NCBI RefSeq assembly: GCF_038003085.1 | Contig: NZ_JBBOOM010000001.1 | Coordinates: forward strand, 2,604,001-2,668,000 | Origin: Psychrobacillus sp. FSL K6-2836 | Lineage (GTDB): Bacteria > Bacillota > Bacilli > Bacillales_A > Planococcaceae | DNA length: 64,000 nucleotides | Direction of reading: 5' to 3' | Part shown: piece by piece, positions 43,699-52,785 of the stretch | Layout: each line of letters opens with the position of its first letter | Numbering within the stretch: position 1 is the first letter of the stretch | Position numbers and translations under genes: made by a program | The notes under the pieces: model-generated | Databases searched by the model: none | Seen by the model: only the letters and a program-made list of their open reading frames with translations | Told to the model about the DNA's origin: nothing

Positions 43699-45075
43699 AT
43701 GTCTTATCGTATTGAGCATGACTCTATGGGGGAAATTAAAGTTCCAGAAGATAGTCTTTGGGGAGCACAAACGCAAAGATCCAAACAAAACTTTAAAATT
43801 GGTATAGAAAAGATGCCAATTGGGGTAGTTCATGGTTTGGCCCTTTTAAAAAAATCTGCAGCAATCGTTAGTCATTCGCTAGGAAACCTATCAGAAGCAA
43901 AAAAAGATGCTATCGCAGAAGCAGCAGATGAAATACTAGCTGGGAAACTAGATGCGCATTTTCCGTTAGTTGTTTGGCAAACAGGTAGTGGTACACAATC
44001 TAATATGAATGTAAATGAAGTTATCGCTCATAGAGGAAACCAAATACTTGAGGAAAAGGGGAGCGAAGAACGTCTTCATCCTAACGATGATGTGAACAAA
44101 TCACAAAGCTCTAACGACACCTTCCCAACAGCGCTTCATATCGCAGGAGTACTTGCAGTAGAGAACCAGCTACTACCAGCAATTGGTGTATTGAAGGAAA
44201 CGCTGGGCAAAAAATCCGAACAATTTATGGACATTGTCAAAATCGGTCGTACACATTTACAGGATGCAACACCTCTTTCACTTGGACAAGAGTTTAGTGG
44301 ATGGCATAGAATGTTAGAAAAATCAGCGAAAATGATTTCACAAAGTGTAGAAGATATGAAGGAGCTTGCAATCGGTGGAACAGCTGTTGGTACAGGATTA
44401 AATGCGCCAAAAGGCTTTGGTGACCAAGTGGCGGCTGAAATTTCTAAAGCTCTAGGAATCGAATTTACATCAGCCAAAAACAAGTTCCATTCTTTAACAA
44501 GCTATGATGATGTTGTTTACGTCCACGGGGCAGTAAAGGCATTAGCAGCTGACTTGATGAAAATTGCGAATGATGTTCGCTTACTAGCAAGTGGTCCTCG
44601 CTCGGGAATTGGTGAAATCTCAATACCGGAAAATGAACCAGGAAGCTCCATTATGCCAGGTAAAGTAAACCCAACCCAAAGTGAAGCAATGACAATGGTT
44701 GTTGCACAAGTAATGGGTAATGACACAACCATCAGCTTTGCAGCAAGCCAAGGGAATTATCAATTGAATGTATTTAAACCAGTTATCATTCACAATTTCT
44801 TACAATCAGTTGGGTTATTAAGTGATGCCATTCTAAGCTTCAATAATAATTGTGCAGTTGGAATTGAACCTAACCTAGATACGATTAAGCATCACGTAGA
44901 TAACTCACTAATGTTAGTAACTGCGTTGAATCCATATATTGGATATGAAAATGCAGCTAAAATCGCAAAACATGCCCATAAAAACGGAACAACATTAAAA
45001 GAGGCGGCAATCGAATTAGATCTTCTGACTGCTGATAAATTCGATGAAATTGTCCGACCTGAAAATATGATTTAA
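43699..45075 (+). CDS. fumC: Class II fumarate hydratase
   Basis: The 458-residue enzyme interconverts fumarate and malate in the TCA cycle. The signature [13 protein letters not shown] is around residue 315, and [11 protein letters not shown] and the active-site [14 protein letters not shown] precede it. ATG 43699 is chosen because GGAG lies 8 nt upstream; the longer frame overlaps the HD-GYP gene. Confidence 0.95.
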   Translation: MSYRIEHDSMGEIKVPEDSLWGAQTQRSKQNFKIGIEKMPIGVVHGLALLKKSAAIVSHSLGNLSEAKKDAIAEAADEILAGKLDAHFPLVVWQTGSGTQSNMNVNEVIAHRGNQILEEKGSEERLHPNDDVNKSQSSNDTFPTALHIAGVLAVENQLLPAIGVLKETLGKKSEQFMDIVKIGRTHLQDATPLSLGQEFSGWHRMLEKSAKMISQSVEDMKELAIGGTAVGTGLNAPKGFGDQVAAEISKALGIEFTSAKNKFHSLTSYDDVVYVHGAVKALAADLMKIANDVRLLASGPRSGIGEISIPENEPGSSIMPGKVNPTQSEAMTMVVAQVMGNDTTISFAASQGNYQLNVFKPVIIHNFLQSVGLLSDAILSFNNNCAVGIEPNLDTIKHHVDNSLMLVTALNPYIGYENAAKIAKHAHKNGTTLKEAAIELDLLTADKFDEIVRPENMI

Positions 45076-45084
45076 GAGGTAATT

Positions 45085-45576
45085 ATGAAAAAAATATTAT
45101 TTATTCTATTAAGCTGTATATTAGTGCTATCGGCATGTGGTAAGGAAAATGAGCAAGAAAATCATGAAGAGCACGAGGGTCACGTAGGTCATTTAGAAAA
45201 TGGCGATTTGCAAGAAACTACAGCATCAACAGATGTTTTGCCAGCTTTCTTAGAAACACAGTCCGAGGACATGAAGCTTGTCTATCAAGCCGCTGCAAAG
45301 GCAAATGATGTGCTAAAGTGGATGCCTTGCTATTGTGGCTGCGGAGATAGTGCAGGTCACGAAAGTAATTTCAACTGCTTCGTTCATGAAATAAAAGAAA
45401 ATGGGGAAGTCGTTTGGGATGATCATGGAACTCGTTGTGCAGCCTGCCTAGAAACGGCTATCACATCCATCCAGATGATCCAAGAAGGAAAGTCACTAGT
45501 AGAAATTCGTAATACAATCGATGAAACATATAAGGAAGGGTATGCGGCACCAACCAAAACACCAATGCCTTCATAA
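45085..45576 (+). CDS. PCYCGC-motif lipoprotein
   Basis: The 163-residue protein has a lipoprotein signal (LLSCILVLSAC, lipidated Cys at about residue 18), a His/Glu-rich linker (NHEEHEGHVGHLENG) and a C-terminal domain with the family motif MPCYCGCGDSAGHESNFNCF followed by GTRCAAC. The cysteines and histidines suggest metal binding on the outer face of the membrane. It starts 9 bp after fumC. The function is unknown. Confidence 0.88.
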   Translation: MKKILFILLSCILVLSACGKENEQENHEEHEGHVGHLENGDLQETTASTDVLPAFLETQSEDMKLVYQAAAKANDVLKWMPCYCGCGDSAGHESNFNCFVHEIKENGEVVWDDHGTRCAACLETAITSIQMIQEGKSLVEIRNTIDETYKEGYAAPTKTPMPS

Positions 45577-45584
45577 AAAAAAAA

Positions 45585-45622
45585 CTGCTCCTTTTCACAT
45601 ATTGTGAGAAGGAGCGTTTTTT
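45585..45622. terminator. Bidirectional terminator
   Basis: CTCCTTTTCACA pairs with GTGAGAAGGAG across a short loop, followed by six T, and preceded by nine A that act as a T run on the minus strand. Confidence 0.9.
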
Positions 45623-45723
45623 GTGAGTGTTATTTTGAAAATCGGTTAAATCAGTCCGATTATTGGTTGGATAAGCAAGTAACCGGCTGAATATAAATGA
45701 TAATCGTTCGAATATCATTGGAA

Positions 45724-46608
45724 TCACTTAATATAATAATCACTAATTAACTCTTCCTTTATAACATCCGTTGGTATTTCAAATGTAATAACGCCCATAC
45801 TACCTGGCGCCACTTCATATTTATCGAAGGAAATGGTTAGCTTATGATCTGAAGTAATAGAGAATGTTTGGTCTGGTCGAATGGTATCAAAACCATCAAA
45901 ACTATCTTCTTCACCGGCAATCCAGTACATGTTCATTTCATCTGCAGCCATTTCTTTTTTCATTTCACCCTTAATATACGTGGAGATTGTCTCGATGTAT
46001 CCTTTGTCGTCTTTAAATAGACTAGGTAATGTGATAAGGACTTCATTTTTTTTATCAATCGTATCTATCCTCATCGTTGTAGATGAAGAACCTACTATAT
46101 TCACTGCGTAGCGGCTAATCGATAGAATCTCATCTGTATCCGTCACTACTTCATACGTAGATGCGACACCAAGATGACCACCGCCCGCTTCCTTCAAAGC
46201 CTCCATCTCTTTTTGGAAGCCTTCATAAAGTTCTTTGTTTTCTGCAATATATTTTTCATTTAGACTATTTTCTAATTCTTTATTAGTTAGTCCAGTTACA
46301 TTTGGTGTTTTCAAGTCCGCGTTATATGTGTCCTCTTCTATAGTTATTTCTTGTATCGAAACGACTTGAACGATGGATCCAAGAATAGGCACTACGGAAA
46401 GTGATTGGGCAAGGGCAGGGTTCATATTAACGCTTGCTACAAAGATTGCTGCAGCTGCAACAACTCCAATTCCAAACTTTTTGAAAGACGGTTTTTTCTT
46501 CGATTGTTCTCTTTTTACAGTTTGAACGGATTTACTTACTACTTGCTTTAGCTCTGTTGGTATTTCAATATCATTATATTGTTTTTTAGAATCATTTAAT
46601 TTACTCAT
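45724..46608 (-). CDS. rsiV: Anti-sigma factor RsiV-like
   Basis: The 294-residue protein has an N-terminal cytoplasmic segment that would bind SigV, one transmembrane helix (about 47-65; FGIGVVAAAAIFVASVNM) and an extracytoplasmic DUF4163/DUF3298 region. The end pattern SDHKLTISFDKYEVAPGSMGVITFEIP is typical of RsiV. In Bacillus subtilis RsiV binds lysozyme, is cleaved and releases SigV. It overlaps sigV by 4 bp. Confidence 0.87.
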   Translation of the reverse strand: MSKLNDSKKQYNDIEIPTELKQVVSKSVQTVKREQSKKKPSFKKFGIGVVAAAAIFVASVNMNPALAQSLSVVPILGSIVQVVSIQEITIEEDTYNADLKTPNVTGLTNKELENSLNEKYIAENKELYEGFQKEMEALKEAGGGHLGVASTYEVVTDTDEILSISRYAVNIVGSSSTTMRIDTIDKKNEVLITLPSLFKDDKGYIETISTYIKGEMKKEMAADEMNMYWIAGEEDSFDGFDTIRPDQTFSITSDHKLTISFDKYEVAPGSMGVITFEIPTDVIKEELISDYYIK

Positions 46609-47102
46609 ACTTTCACCTTCTCTTCCATATTGGTGCGTAATTTCCTTAAAGCAGCATATAATCTTGTTTTGATTGTGTTTTGGTTTACACCAAGCATCTT
46701 CGCAATATCCTCTATTTTCATATCCTCAAAAAAACGAAGGATAATTAGAGTTTTCTGTTCCGGTGTTAAATGATCGATTGCCTCGTACAGGTCGATATCT
46801 GGTACATCCATTTCCTGGGATGGTAAATGAAAGTCTAAAACTTCATCCTCCACTACAACCATTCGTTTGTTTTTATGAATAAAATCTATGGAAGTATTTA
46901 TTAATATACGATAAAACCACGTTTTCAAATATTGAGTTTGCTCAAGAGAATCAATCGATCTTAAAGCTTTCATAATACTGTCTTGGATAATATCCAAGGC
47001 AGATTCCTTATTTTTTACATAGCTATAGGCCAGCCGATAATGGGCATGTTGGTTTTCAACTATATAATTTTCCACTTGCTGAAACTTTTCTGATTTTGTC
47101 AT
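46605..47102 (-). CDS. sigV: ECF sigma factor SigV
   Basis: The 165-residue protein has region 2 (about residues 20-88; AYSYVKNKESALDIIQDSIMKAL, TWFYRILINTSIDFIHKNKR) and region 4 (about 110-160; LTPEQKTLIILRFFEDMKIEDIAKMLGVNQNTIKTRLYAALRKL). The pairing with RsiV identifies SigV. An ECF-type promoter upstream (47156-47183) suggests autoregulation. Confidence 0.88.
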   Translation of the reverse strand: MTKSEKFQQVENYIVENQHAHYRLAYSYVKNKESALDIIQDSIMKALRSIDSLEQTQYLKTWFYRILINTSIDFIHKNKRMVVVEDEVLDFHLPSQEMDVPDIDLYEAIDHLTPEQKTLIILRFFEDMKIEDIAKMLGVNQNTIKTRLYAALRKLRTNMEEKVKV

Positions 47103-47155
47103 GACAGGGGTGTGCTCCTTTTTCTAACTGTAACGTTCGAACGTACTAAATATTA

Positions 47156-47183
47156 GACGGGGTTGGCTGAAAGAAAGTTTGCC
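47156..47183 (-). promoter_or_regulatory. ECF-type promoter of sigV
   Basis: On the minus strand GGCAAAC (47183-47177) and CGTC (47159-47156) are separated by 17 bp. This is close to the AAC/CGTC pattern of ECF factors, with a start about 50 bp before sigV. It fits autoregulation by SigV, but the exact factor is inferred. Confidence 0.55.
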
Positions 47184-47213
47184 TTTTATTAATTTAAATG
47201 ATAAAGCTTCTGC

Positions 47214-47265
47214 TTGACGAAAATTACTTCAACTGTTATGGTTATACACATAAGTATATAACCAT
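47214..47265 (+). promoter_or_regulatory. Promoter and operator of the YtrA-like regulator
   Basis: TTGACG (47214-47219), a 17-bp spacer and TATGGT (47237-47242) form a SigA promoter. A perfect inverted repeat, ATGGTTATA (47238-47246) and TATAACCAT (47257-47265), overlaps the -10 box and start site, as expected for GntR autorepression. Confidence 0.72.
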
Positions 47266-47293
47266 ATAAGTGATAAGGAGAGAGGTTTTTGTA

Positions 47294-47671
47294 GTGAGCA
47301 CAATTTTCGACCATGACAAACCGATCTATTTGCAAATACGAGAAAAAATCGAAGATCAAATTGTAAACGATCAATTAAAAGAGGGGGAGCAGGCACCTTC
47401 TACGAATCAATTGGTTAGCTTTTACAAGATTAATCATGCAACCGTATCAAAAGGGGTCAATCAATTAGTAGAAGAAGGAATATTATTTAAAAAAAGAGGG
47501 ATAGGGATGTTCGTAGCAGAAGGAGCTAAAGGGATGCTAGTCCAAAAACGGAAAGACGCATTCGTAGATGATTATATCGTGGGTCTAGTGAGAGAAGCCG
47601 AGAAATTAGGTATAACCGAAAACGAAATCGTCGAGCTATTAAGCAAAGTGAAAAGGAGTGATTCTCAATGA
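47294..47671 (+). CDS. GntR-family regulator, YtrA type
   Basis: The 125-residue protein has a GntR winged helix (residues about 8-75; PIYLQIREKIEDQIVNDQLKEGEQAPSTNQL) and only a short C-terminal dimerisation helix pair, the mark of the YtrA subfamily. These control adjacent ABC transporter genes. GTG 47294 lies 8 nt after AGAGAGG. Its stop overlaps the start of the ATPase gene. Confidence 0.88.
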   Translation: MSTIFDHDKPIYLQIREKIEDQIVNDQLKEGEQAPSTNQLVSFYKINHATVSKGVNQLVEEGILFKKRGIGMFVAEGAKGMLVQKRKDAFVDDYIVGLVREAEKLGITENEIVELLSKVKRSDSQ

Positions 47672-48540
47672 CTTTAAATGTTTCAGTAAACAATTTAGGC
47701 TTAACCTATGGTTCCTACTCCGCATTAAAGGATGTTTCGTTCATGCTAAATGAGCCAAAAGTTTACGGGCTATTAGGTAGAAATGGTGCTGGAAAAACAT
47801 CTCTACTTTCTATCTTGGCTTCATTCCGCGAGCAAACAAGTGGAACTGTCACAATAGGTGGCGAAGCCCCATTCGAAAATGCGGAAATAATGCAACATGT
47901 ATCTTTCATCTTCAATAAAGACTATAAAGAGGAATCAGATAATGTAAAAGAAACACTAGAGTATGTAGCGCGATACCGTTCACAGTTTGATGCAAAGTAC
48001 GCTGACTATTTAGTGCAAAAGTTCAAACTCCCGTTAAAAAAACCAATAAAAGAATTCTCAAAGGGTATGCAGTCTGCGCTAAACGTAACGATTGGCCTAG
48101 CAAGCAGGTCCCCGATTACGATATTTGATGAGGCCTACCTTGGGATGGATGCCCCAACTAGAGATATATTTTACCGTGAATTGTTAGAGGACCAATCAAA
48201 CCACCCGCGCATCATTATATTATCTACACATCTTGTATCCGAAATGGATTACTTGTTTGATGAAGTAATCATTTTGCATAAAGGAAGTATTGTATTGCAA
48301 GAGGATTTTGAGTCACTAATAACAAAAGGGTCCTCCATTACAGGTGCGACCGAGATTGTAGATGAATTTGTACGCCCGATGAAACAGTTAAATACTCAAC
48401 AATTGGGGAATACGAAGTCCGTTATGGTATATGGAGAACTGAATGATCGTGACCGAAAAGCGGCTCAGCAAAAGGGACTTGAGGTTGGTCCAATTTCACT
48501 TCAAGATCTGTTTATACATTTGACAGAGGGGGATGACTAA
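47668..48540 (+). CDS. ABC transporter ATP-binding protein (YtrB-like)
   Basis: The 290-residue ATPase has Walker A GRNGAGKTS (about residue 37), a shortened signature FSKGMQSALNVTIGLA and Walker B ITIFDEAYLGMD. The degenerate signature and EAYLGMD are typical of YtrB-like ATPases under YtrA-type repressors, often induced by cell-wall antibiotics. It is coupled to the regulator and permease genes by overlaps. Confidence 0.88.
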   Translation: MTLNVSVNNLGLTYGSYSALKDVSFMLNEPKVYGLLGRNGAGKTSLLSILASFREQTSGTVTIGGEAPFENAEIMQHVSFIFNKDYKEESDNVKETLEYVARYRSQFDAKYADYLVQKFKLPLKKPIKEFSKGMQSALNVTIGLASRSPITIFDEAYLGMDAPTRDIFYRELLEDQSNHPRIIILSTHLVSEMDYLFDEVIILHKGSIVLQEDFESLITKGSSITGATEIVDEFVRPMKQLNTQQLGNTKSVMVYGELNDRDRKAAQQKGLEVGPISLQDLFIHLTEGDD

Positions 48541-48541
48541 G

Positions 48542-49324
48542 TTGAAAAAAGCATCGATTTTTCCGAAGGTAGCAACAGATTTGTTCTGGGTCCAACTATT
48601 TTGGGCATTTGGCTTCTTAGGAATAATGTTCGCAATTCATATAGTAAAAATAGTCTTAGCTATTAACAATGATAATGATATAGAATTGTATTTTGTCTCG
48701 ACATTTGTAGCGTCTAATATATTCATGCTTGTAGTGGGTATAATTTCATCATATGGCTTTTTGCCTCACTACGTCAGTAATGGTGTAACAAGAAAAGATT
48801 ATTTTAAAGGAGCAGCACTTGCTTCTATAGGGCTTTCTATTGCGCTTCCAGTGATTTCAGGTATAGTCTCTGTAATTGAATTACTTGTCTTGAAAATATT
48901 TAATATGTCTACTATATTTTCGACGACTTTTGGAGAAAAAGTCGACGTAGAGGACGATGGAATTATTAGTGAAATCATTCAATCCATTATTATAGCTCCT
49001 TATGTCGACCCTCAAAGTAGCTGGTTGTTAGCGATCTTCATCGTTACTTTAAACCTTTTAACGTTTTATCTACTAGGTTGGTTAATAGGAAGTGCTTTTT
49101 ATCGTTTTGGTGTTGTAATCGGGATAGTGTTTATCGCAATTTCAATTGTCTTGGTCCTTTTAGAGAATGCATTATTAAGTATAGGGTTAGGACTTCCGGT
49201 AGCAGACAGATTCTCCTCGTACGACTTTTCGTTACCTATATCCATACTAGGAATAGTAGTAATGATAATTATAGTTCTATGGCTCATCCGCCAGCTTACG
49301 AAGAGAGTGGCTATTAAAATGTAA
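48542..49324 (+). CDS. ABC transporter membrane subunit
   Basis: The 260-residue protein has about six transmembrane helices: near residues 17-45, 55-80, 95-115, 160-185, 188-210 and 230-250. It has no other motif. It is the permease partner of the YtrB-like ATPase by position. TTG 48542 is taken as the start because the run of G at 48526-48532 is 9 nt upstream; ATG 48533 would abut it. Confidence 0.75.
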   Translation: MKKASIFPKVATDLFWVQLFWAFGFLGIMFAIHIVKIVLAINNDNDIELYFVSTFVASNIFMLVVGIISSYGFLPHYVSNGVTRKDYFKGAALASIGLSIALPVISGIVSVIELLVLKIFNMSTIFSTTFGEKVDVEDDGIISEIIQSIIIAPYVDPQSSWLLAIFIVTLNLLTFYLLGWLIGSAFYRFGVVIGIVFIAISIVLVLLENALLSIGLGLPVADRFSSYDFSLPISILGIVVMIIIVLWLIRQLTKRVAIKM

Positions 49325-49336
49325 TAAAGTGATGTG

Positions 49337-49370
49337 AGTGTACGAAGTGAAAACTTTGTGCACTTTTTTT
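49337..49370 (+). terminator. Terminator of the YtrA-type operon
   Basis: An imperfect stem, GTGTACGAAGT with ACTTTGTGCAC, closes on a GAAA-like loop and is followed by seven T. Confidence 0.8.
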
Positions 49371-49376
49371 ATTTTA

Positions 49377-49987
49377 AAGGAAGAAAGTATATAAAAATGT
49401 CCTATGATTACTGGGTTCACTAAACTTTCAAGGCGGAATAATCCCTATGATTTACGTTACATGTGGACGCTTTCCGCGGGCGAGGTCGAGCCTCCTCATT
49501 CGCTACGCTCCTTGCGGGGTCTCGACTTTCTCGCTTATCCCGCTGGAGTCGCCAAATTTCACTACAATCAATTAAGTGAGTAGTACTAAGATTTAACATA
49601 GCCTCTCGCTCAGATGAAAAGAGTAGACGAGCCCGGTTAGGAATCCTATTTTAATGAAAGGAAAAAGTAGATTTTCTTTTACAAGTGTCCATTTCATCAT
49701 TACTTATTTTAAGATAAAACACGTATATTTATGTGGTTTTATATCCAATTATGCGTTTAGTTAAAGTGGACCTAGTTGATTGGAGAGCAGGGCGGCGACT
49801 CCAGTGGGAACAGCGCGAGCTGAAGACCCTGGACTAAGCGTAGCGAAAATCTTTTTTGCGACGAGCTTGCGCAGGAGCAAGGGAAGCGGCTGAAGACGTG
49901 CCCACGGAAAGCGTCCGCTCGGAGCGGAAATCAGCGGCATATCTACGTTTCTGTTCTTAAAGGACGGGGCATCTTCTTGCTCGGTTT
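49377..49987 (+). repeat. Non-coding repeat element, copy 4 (rearranged)
   Basis: This copy keeps the left end (AAGTATATAAAAATGTCC) and a GC-rich core at about 49452-49572. The part usually holding the palindrome is replaced by a second core in inverted orientation (about 49773-49932). It ends with TTAAAGGACGGGGC and a terminator at 49962-49988. It dominates the 881-bp gene-free gap 49325-50205. Confidence 0.8.
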
Positions 49988-50002
49988 TTCTTATTATCTA
50001 GT

Positions 50003-50104
50003 TCCGGACGCCAACCCCTCGAGTCGTTACAGAATGTCGGATAAAGGCAAAGTACGCCTTTACCGTCATTCTTCCAACGCTAGTCGAGGCCAACGGGCGT
50101 CCTC
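50003..50104. repeat. Cruciform-type intergenic repeat
   Basis: GGACGCC near 50007 pairs with GGGCGTCC near 50094. The next pair is CCTCGA/TCGAGG, and a nested hairpin, GAATG..AAAGGC with GCCTTT..CATTC, lies at the centre. It is inserted between repeat copy 4 and the next ABC operon. Confidence 0.65.
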
Positions 50105-50205
50105 CACATTTCAAACTATCTTAAGAATTTCTTCATTTTTATCCTTCTAGAATGTTAAGAAATGGCGGGTACAATGAGTGAAGTAGCGAAACGGGAGGGT
50201 AAATA

Positions 50206-50904
50206 ATGATACAAGTAAATCAAGTGAATCATACATTTCTAATAGGAAAAAAAGGAAAAGAGAAAAAAGTGCCGGTTTTAAAAGGTTTATCATTCGAAGT
50301 GGAAAAGGGAGAAATCGTGGCTATTGTAGGGAAAAGTGGCTCTGGCAAGTCGACTTTGCTACACACAATAGCGGGATTTATGAGTCCCGAACAAGGTTCA
50401 ATTACAGTGAATGGGCAAGAAACAGCTAATTTAAATGAAACGGAAAGAGCGGCGTTTCGCTTAAACAATTTCGGCTTCATCTTTCAAAACTTTCAACTGA
50501 TGCCTGGATTAACCGCTTTTGAAAATGTAGAGCTACCTTTGAAGCTAAAGGGTATATCCCCGAAGGAAAGAAAAGCAAGTGTCGGGCAAATGATGGACAA
50601 GGTAGGGCTAACAGAGGTTGGAGACCATTATCCAAATGAATTATCTGGAGGACAGCAGCAACGTGTAAGTATTGCACGTGCCCTAATTACTAACCCACCT
50701 ATACTGTTTGCAGATGAGCCAACTGGAAGTCTAGATTCCGAAACCGAGCAGGATATTTTATTGTTAATACAAAAATTAAATCAAACACTAGGCGTAACAT
50801 TTGTGATGATCACGCACGACGAGGAAGTAGCAAGCATTGCACATAGAACATTTAAAATGCGTGACGGGGAATTAGTGAAAGGAGACACTAAACATGTTAT
50901 TTAA
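50206..50904 (+). CDS. ABC transporter ATP-binding protein, MacB/LolD type
   Basis: The 232-residue ATPase has Walker [10 protein letters not shown] (about residue 43), signature [15 protein letters not shown] (about 146) and Walker [13 protein letters not shown]. The insertion [29 protein letters not shown] is typical of the MacB/LolD/YknY branch. These ATPases drive mechanotransmission through FtsX-like permeases, for peptide or drug export. It overlaps the permease gene by 11 bp. Confidence 0.9.
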   Translation: MIQVNQVNHTFLIGKKGKEKKVPVLKGLSFEVEKGEIVAIVGKSGSGKSTLLHTIAGFMSPEQGSITVNGQETANLNETERAAFRLNNFGFIFQNFQLMPGLTAFENVELPLKLKGISPKERKASVGQMMDKVGLTEVGDHYPNELSGGQQQRVSIARALITNPPILFADEPTGSLDSETEQDILLLIQKLNQTLGVTFVMITHDEEVASIAHRTFKMRDGELVKGDTKHVI

Positions 50905-52186
50905 AGATCAAGTCGACTTTGTTCGACAACATATTAAGAAAAATAAGTTACGTGTATTTATGACAGTGCTTGCCGCAACAATGGGCTGTGCGTTTTTAAT
51001 CGTGTTAGCTTCGATTGGATTTGGTATACAAGATACTATGCGCAACGAAATCCTCCAAGATCAAGCCATCACGGAAGTAGAAGTTTACCCGAATGAAAAT
51101 GAAGAATTAAATCTGCAAGAAATCAAATCTGTACCATATGTGGGCGCAATCGTTCAAAGAACAAGCATGGAAGTTATGACAACCTTCCATTTAGAGGACC
51201 GTACGATACAAGGAAACTTGCAATTAACTGATATGAAAGAGGAAGAACAATCAAACCTTAAATTATCAGAAGGACGATTACCACAAAATGAATCGGAAAT
51301 AGTAGTAGGGTACCACTTTGCACAGAATTTATGGACAGATGAAGACCGTGCAAAAATGGAAGAAGTTGTTGAAGAGGCAGATCTTCCAAAGGGTTATGAA
51401 AAGTCGGTTATCGGCGAAACAGTTTCATTGTCATTGCAATCATATGATTCAGATAATACTTTCCCAGAAAAATGGAATTTTACAGTTGTAGGTGTAATGG
51501 ATAATCCAGCAAAAGACTGGATTGTAGATCAAAGCATTTTAATGGATAAATCATGGCTACCAGAATTAACAGGAGCTTATGAAGCAAATGTAGAAGAAAT
51601 TCCGGAAAACTTTACTTACACAACTACTAAAATCTATACATCTAGTTTAGAGCATGTGAAATCAGTAACAAAAGACTTAAAGGATATGGGCTATAGCGTC
51701 TATTCTGTATCAGAGCAATTAGAGCAAATCGATGTATTCTTTATGGCATTTAAAATTGGATTAATCTTCGTTGGAACAATTGCAATTCTTATATCATCTA
51801 TTGGTATTTTCAACACAATGACAATGGCAGTAACTGAAAGAACTCGTGAAATTGGCGTGATGAAAGCAATTGGAGCTAGCCCTAAACTAATTCAACGATT
51901 GTTCTTAATGGAAAGTGCATGGATTGGCATAATTGGTACTGTCCTTGCGGTCATCATTTCATATGCAGTGAGCTATCTTGCTAACTGGCTGCTACCAATG
52001 GTTGTTGGGGCTGCATTAGGGGAGGATGGACTTCAAGACTTATCTATTACATTTTCATTAATCCCTTGGCAGCTAGTAGTTTTAGCGTCTGCTATTAGTA
52101 TCGGAGTAGCAATGATCTCCGGCTGGAGACCAGCACGCAAAGCAACTAAAATTGACGTGATTCAAGCATTACGTCAGGAATTATAA
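50894..52186 (+). CDS. ABC transporter permease, FtsX/MacB type
   Basis: The 430-residue protein has one N-terminal helix (about 21-43), a large external MacB-PCD-like domain (about 50-285) and three C-terminal helices with the FtsX-domain signature AVTERTREIGVMKAIGASPKLIQRLFLMES around residue 315. It ends with WRPARKATKIDVIQALRQEL, as in MacB/YknZ. A strong terminator follows. Confidence 0.9.
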   Translation: MLFKDQVDFVRQHIKKNKLRVFMTVLAATMGCAFLIVLASIGFGIQDTMRNEILQDQAITEVEVYPNENEELNLQEIKSVPYVGAIVQRTSMEVMTTFHLEDRTIQGNLQLTDMKEEEQSNLKLSEGRLPQNESEIVVGYHFAQNLWTDEDRAKMEEVVEEADLPKGYEKSVIGETVSLSLQSYDSDNTFPEKWNFTVVGVMDNPAKDWIVDQSILMDKSWLPELTGAYEANVEEIPENFTYTTTKIYTSSLEHVKSVTKDLKDMGYSVYSVSEQLEQIDVFFMAFKIGLIFVGTIAILISSIGIFNTMTMAVTERTREIGVMKAIGASPKLIQRLFLMESAWIGIIGTVLAVIISYAVSYLANWLLPMVVGAALGEDGLQDLSITFSLIPWQLVVLASAISIGVAMISGWRPARKATKIDVIQALRQEL

Positions 52187-52190
52187 AAGA

Positions 52191-52237
52191 AAAGAGTAAG
52201 TAAGAAGTGTCTTAAGACATTTCTTACTTACTCTTTT
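52191..52237 (+). terminator. Terminator of the MacB-like operon
   Basis: A long, almost perfect stem (AAGAGTAAGTAAGAA with TTCTTACTTACTCTT, plus GTGTC/GACAT inside) is followed by five T. Confidence 0.9.
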
Positions 52238-52239
52238 TC

Positions 52240-52484
52240 AAGAGATAGGAAAGTAACGCACTAATCTGTTTCTAAGCGTTGCAGAAGGGCGACGGACAGA
52301 CGAACGCCATAAGGTTACCGAAAAAAAGGATGCTGGTTGGTTGTGACGGATGTCACAACCAACCAGCATCTCTAAAAATTCACGGGGTAATAATATAGCG
52401 ACAAGTTCTGTCCAAAGCACTTCGGAAACGCTAGAAACAGATTTTGTGCTTAGAGGACCGGGAATCTTTTTTGCTCAGTTTTTC
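52240..52484 (+). repeat. Non-coding repeat element, copy 5 (right half only)
   Basis: Only the long palindrome and terminator remain. The outer arms are AATCTGTTTCTA (near 52263) and TAGAAACAGATT. The apex has perfect 19-bp arms at 52329-52347 and 52352-52370. The terminator is at about 52458-52484. It starts directly after the host terminator. Confidence 0.85.
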
Positions 52485-52751
52485 CTATCCAGAAATCGTA
52501 AAATAAGCAATGAAAAGTACAAATACAACTATTGCATTTATTAAATTATATTTAGTTCTAGAAATCGTTTGATCGAATCTATCAGATTTCTTAATAAATA
52601 CAATACCAAGATAGGTTATGAAAATCGCTAAAAACAATGAGAAAATGGGAGGCATCGCATAAACGCGAGCATCGATAAAGTGCACAATGATAATTGCGAT
52701 CGCCATTGCTACACCATAAGCAACTTTTTTAATTGTTGGTTCTTTCATCAT
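52485..52751 (-). CDS. Small membrane protein of unknown function
   Basis: The 88-residue protein has about three hydrophobic segments: residues 9-25 (VAYGVAMAIAIIIVHFI), 33-52 (MPPIFSLFLAIFITYLGIVF) and 68-86. GGAGG precedes ATG 52751 and ATG 52748. No family was recognised. It abuts repeat copy 5, whose terminator ends at its stop codon. Confidence 0.65.
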   Translation of the reverse strand: MMKEPTIKKVAYGVAMAIAIIIVHFIDARVYAMPPIFSLFLAIFITYLGIVFIKKSDRFDQTISRTKYNLINAIVVFVLFIAYFTISG

Positions 52752-52785
52752 AGGATCCTCCAGCGACGTGGTATTTCAATCGTTA

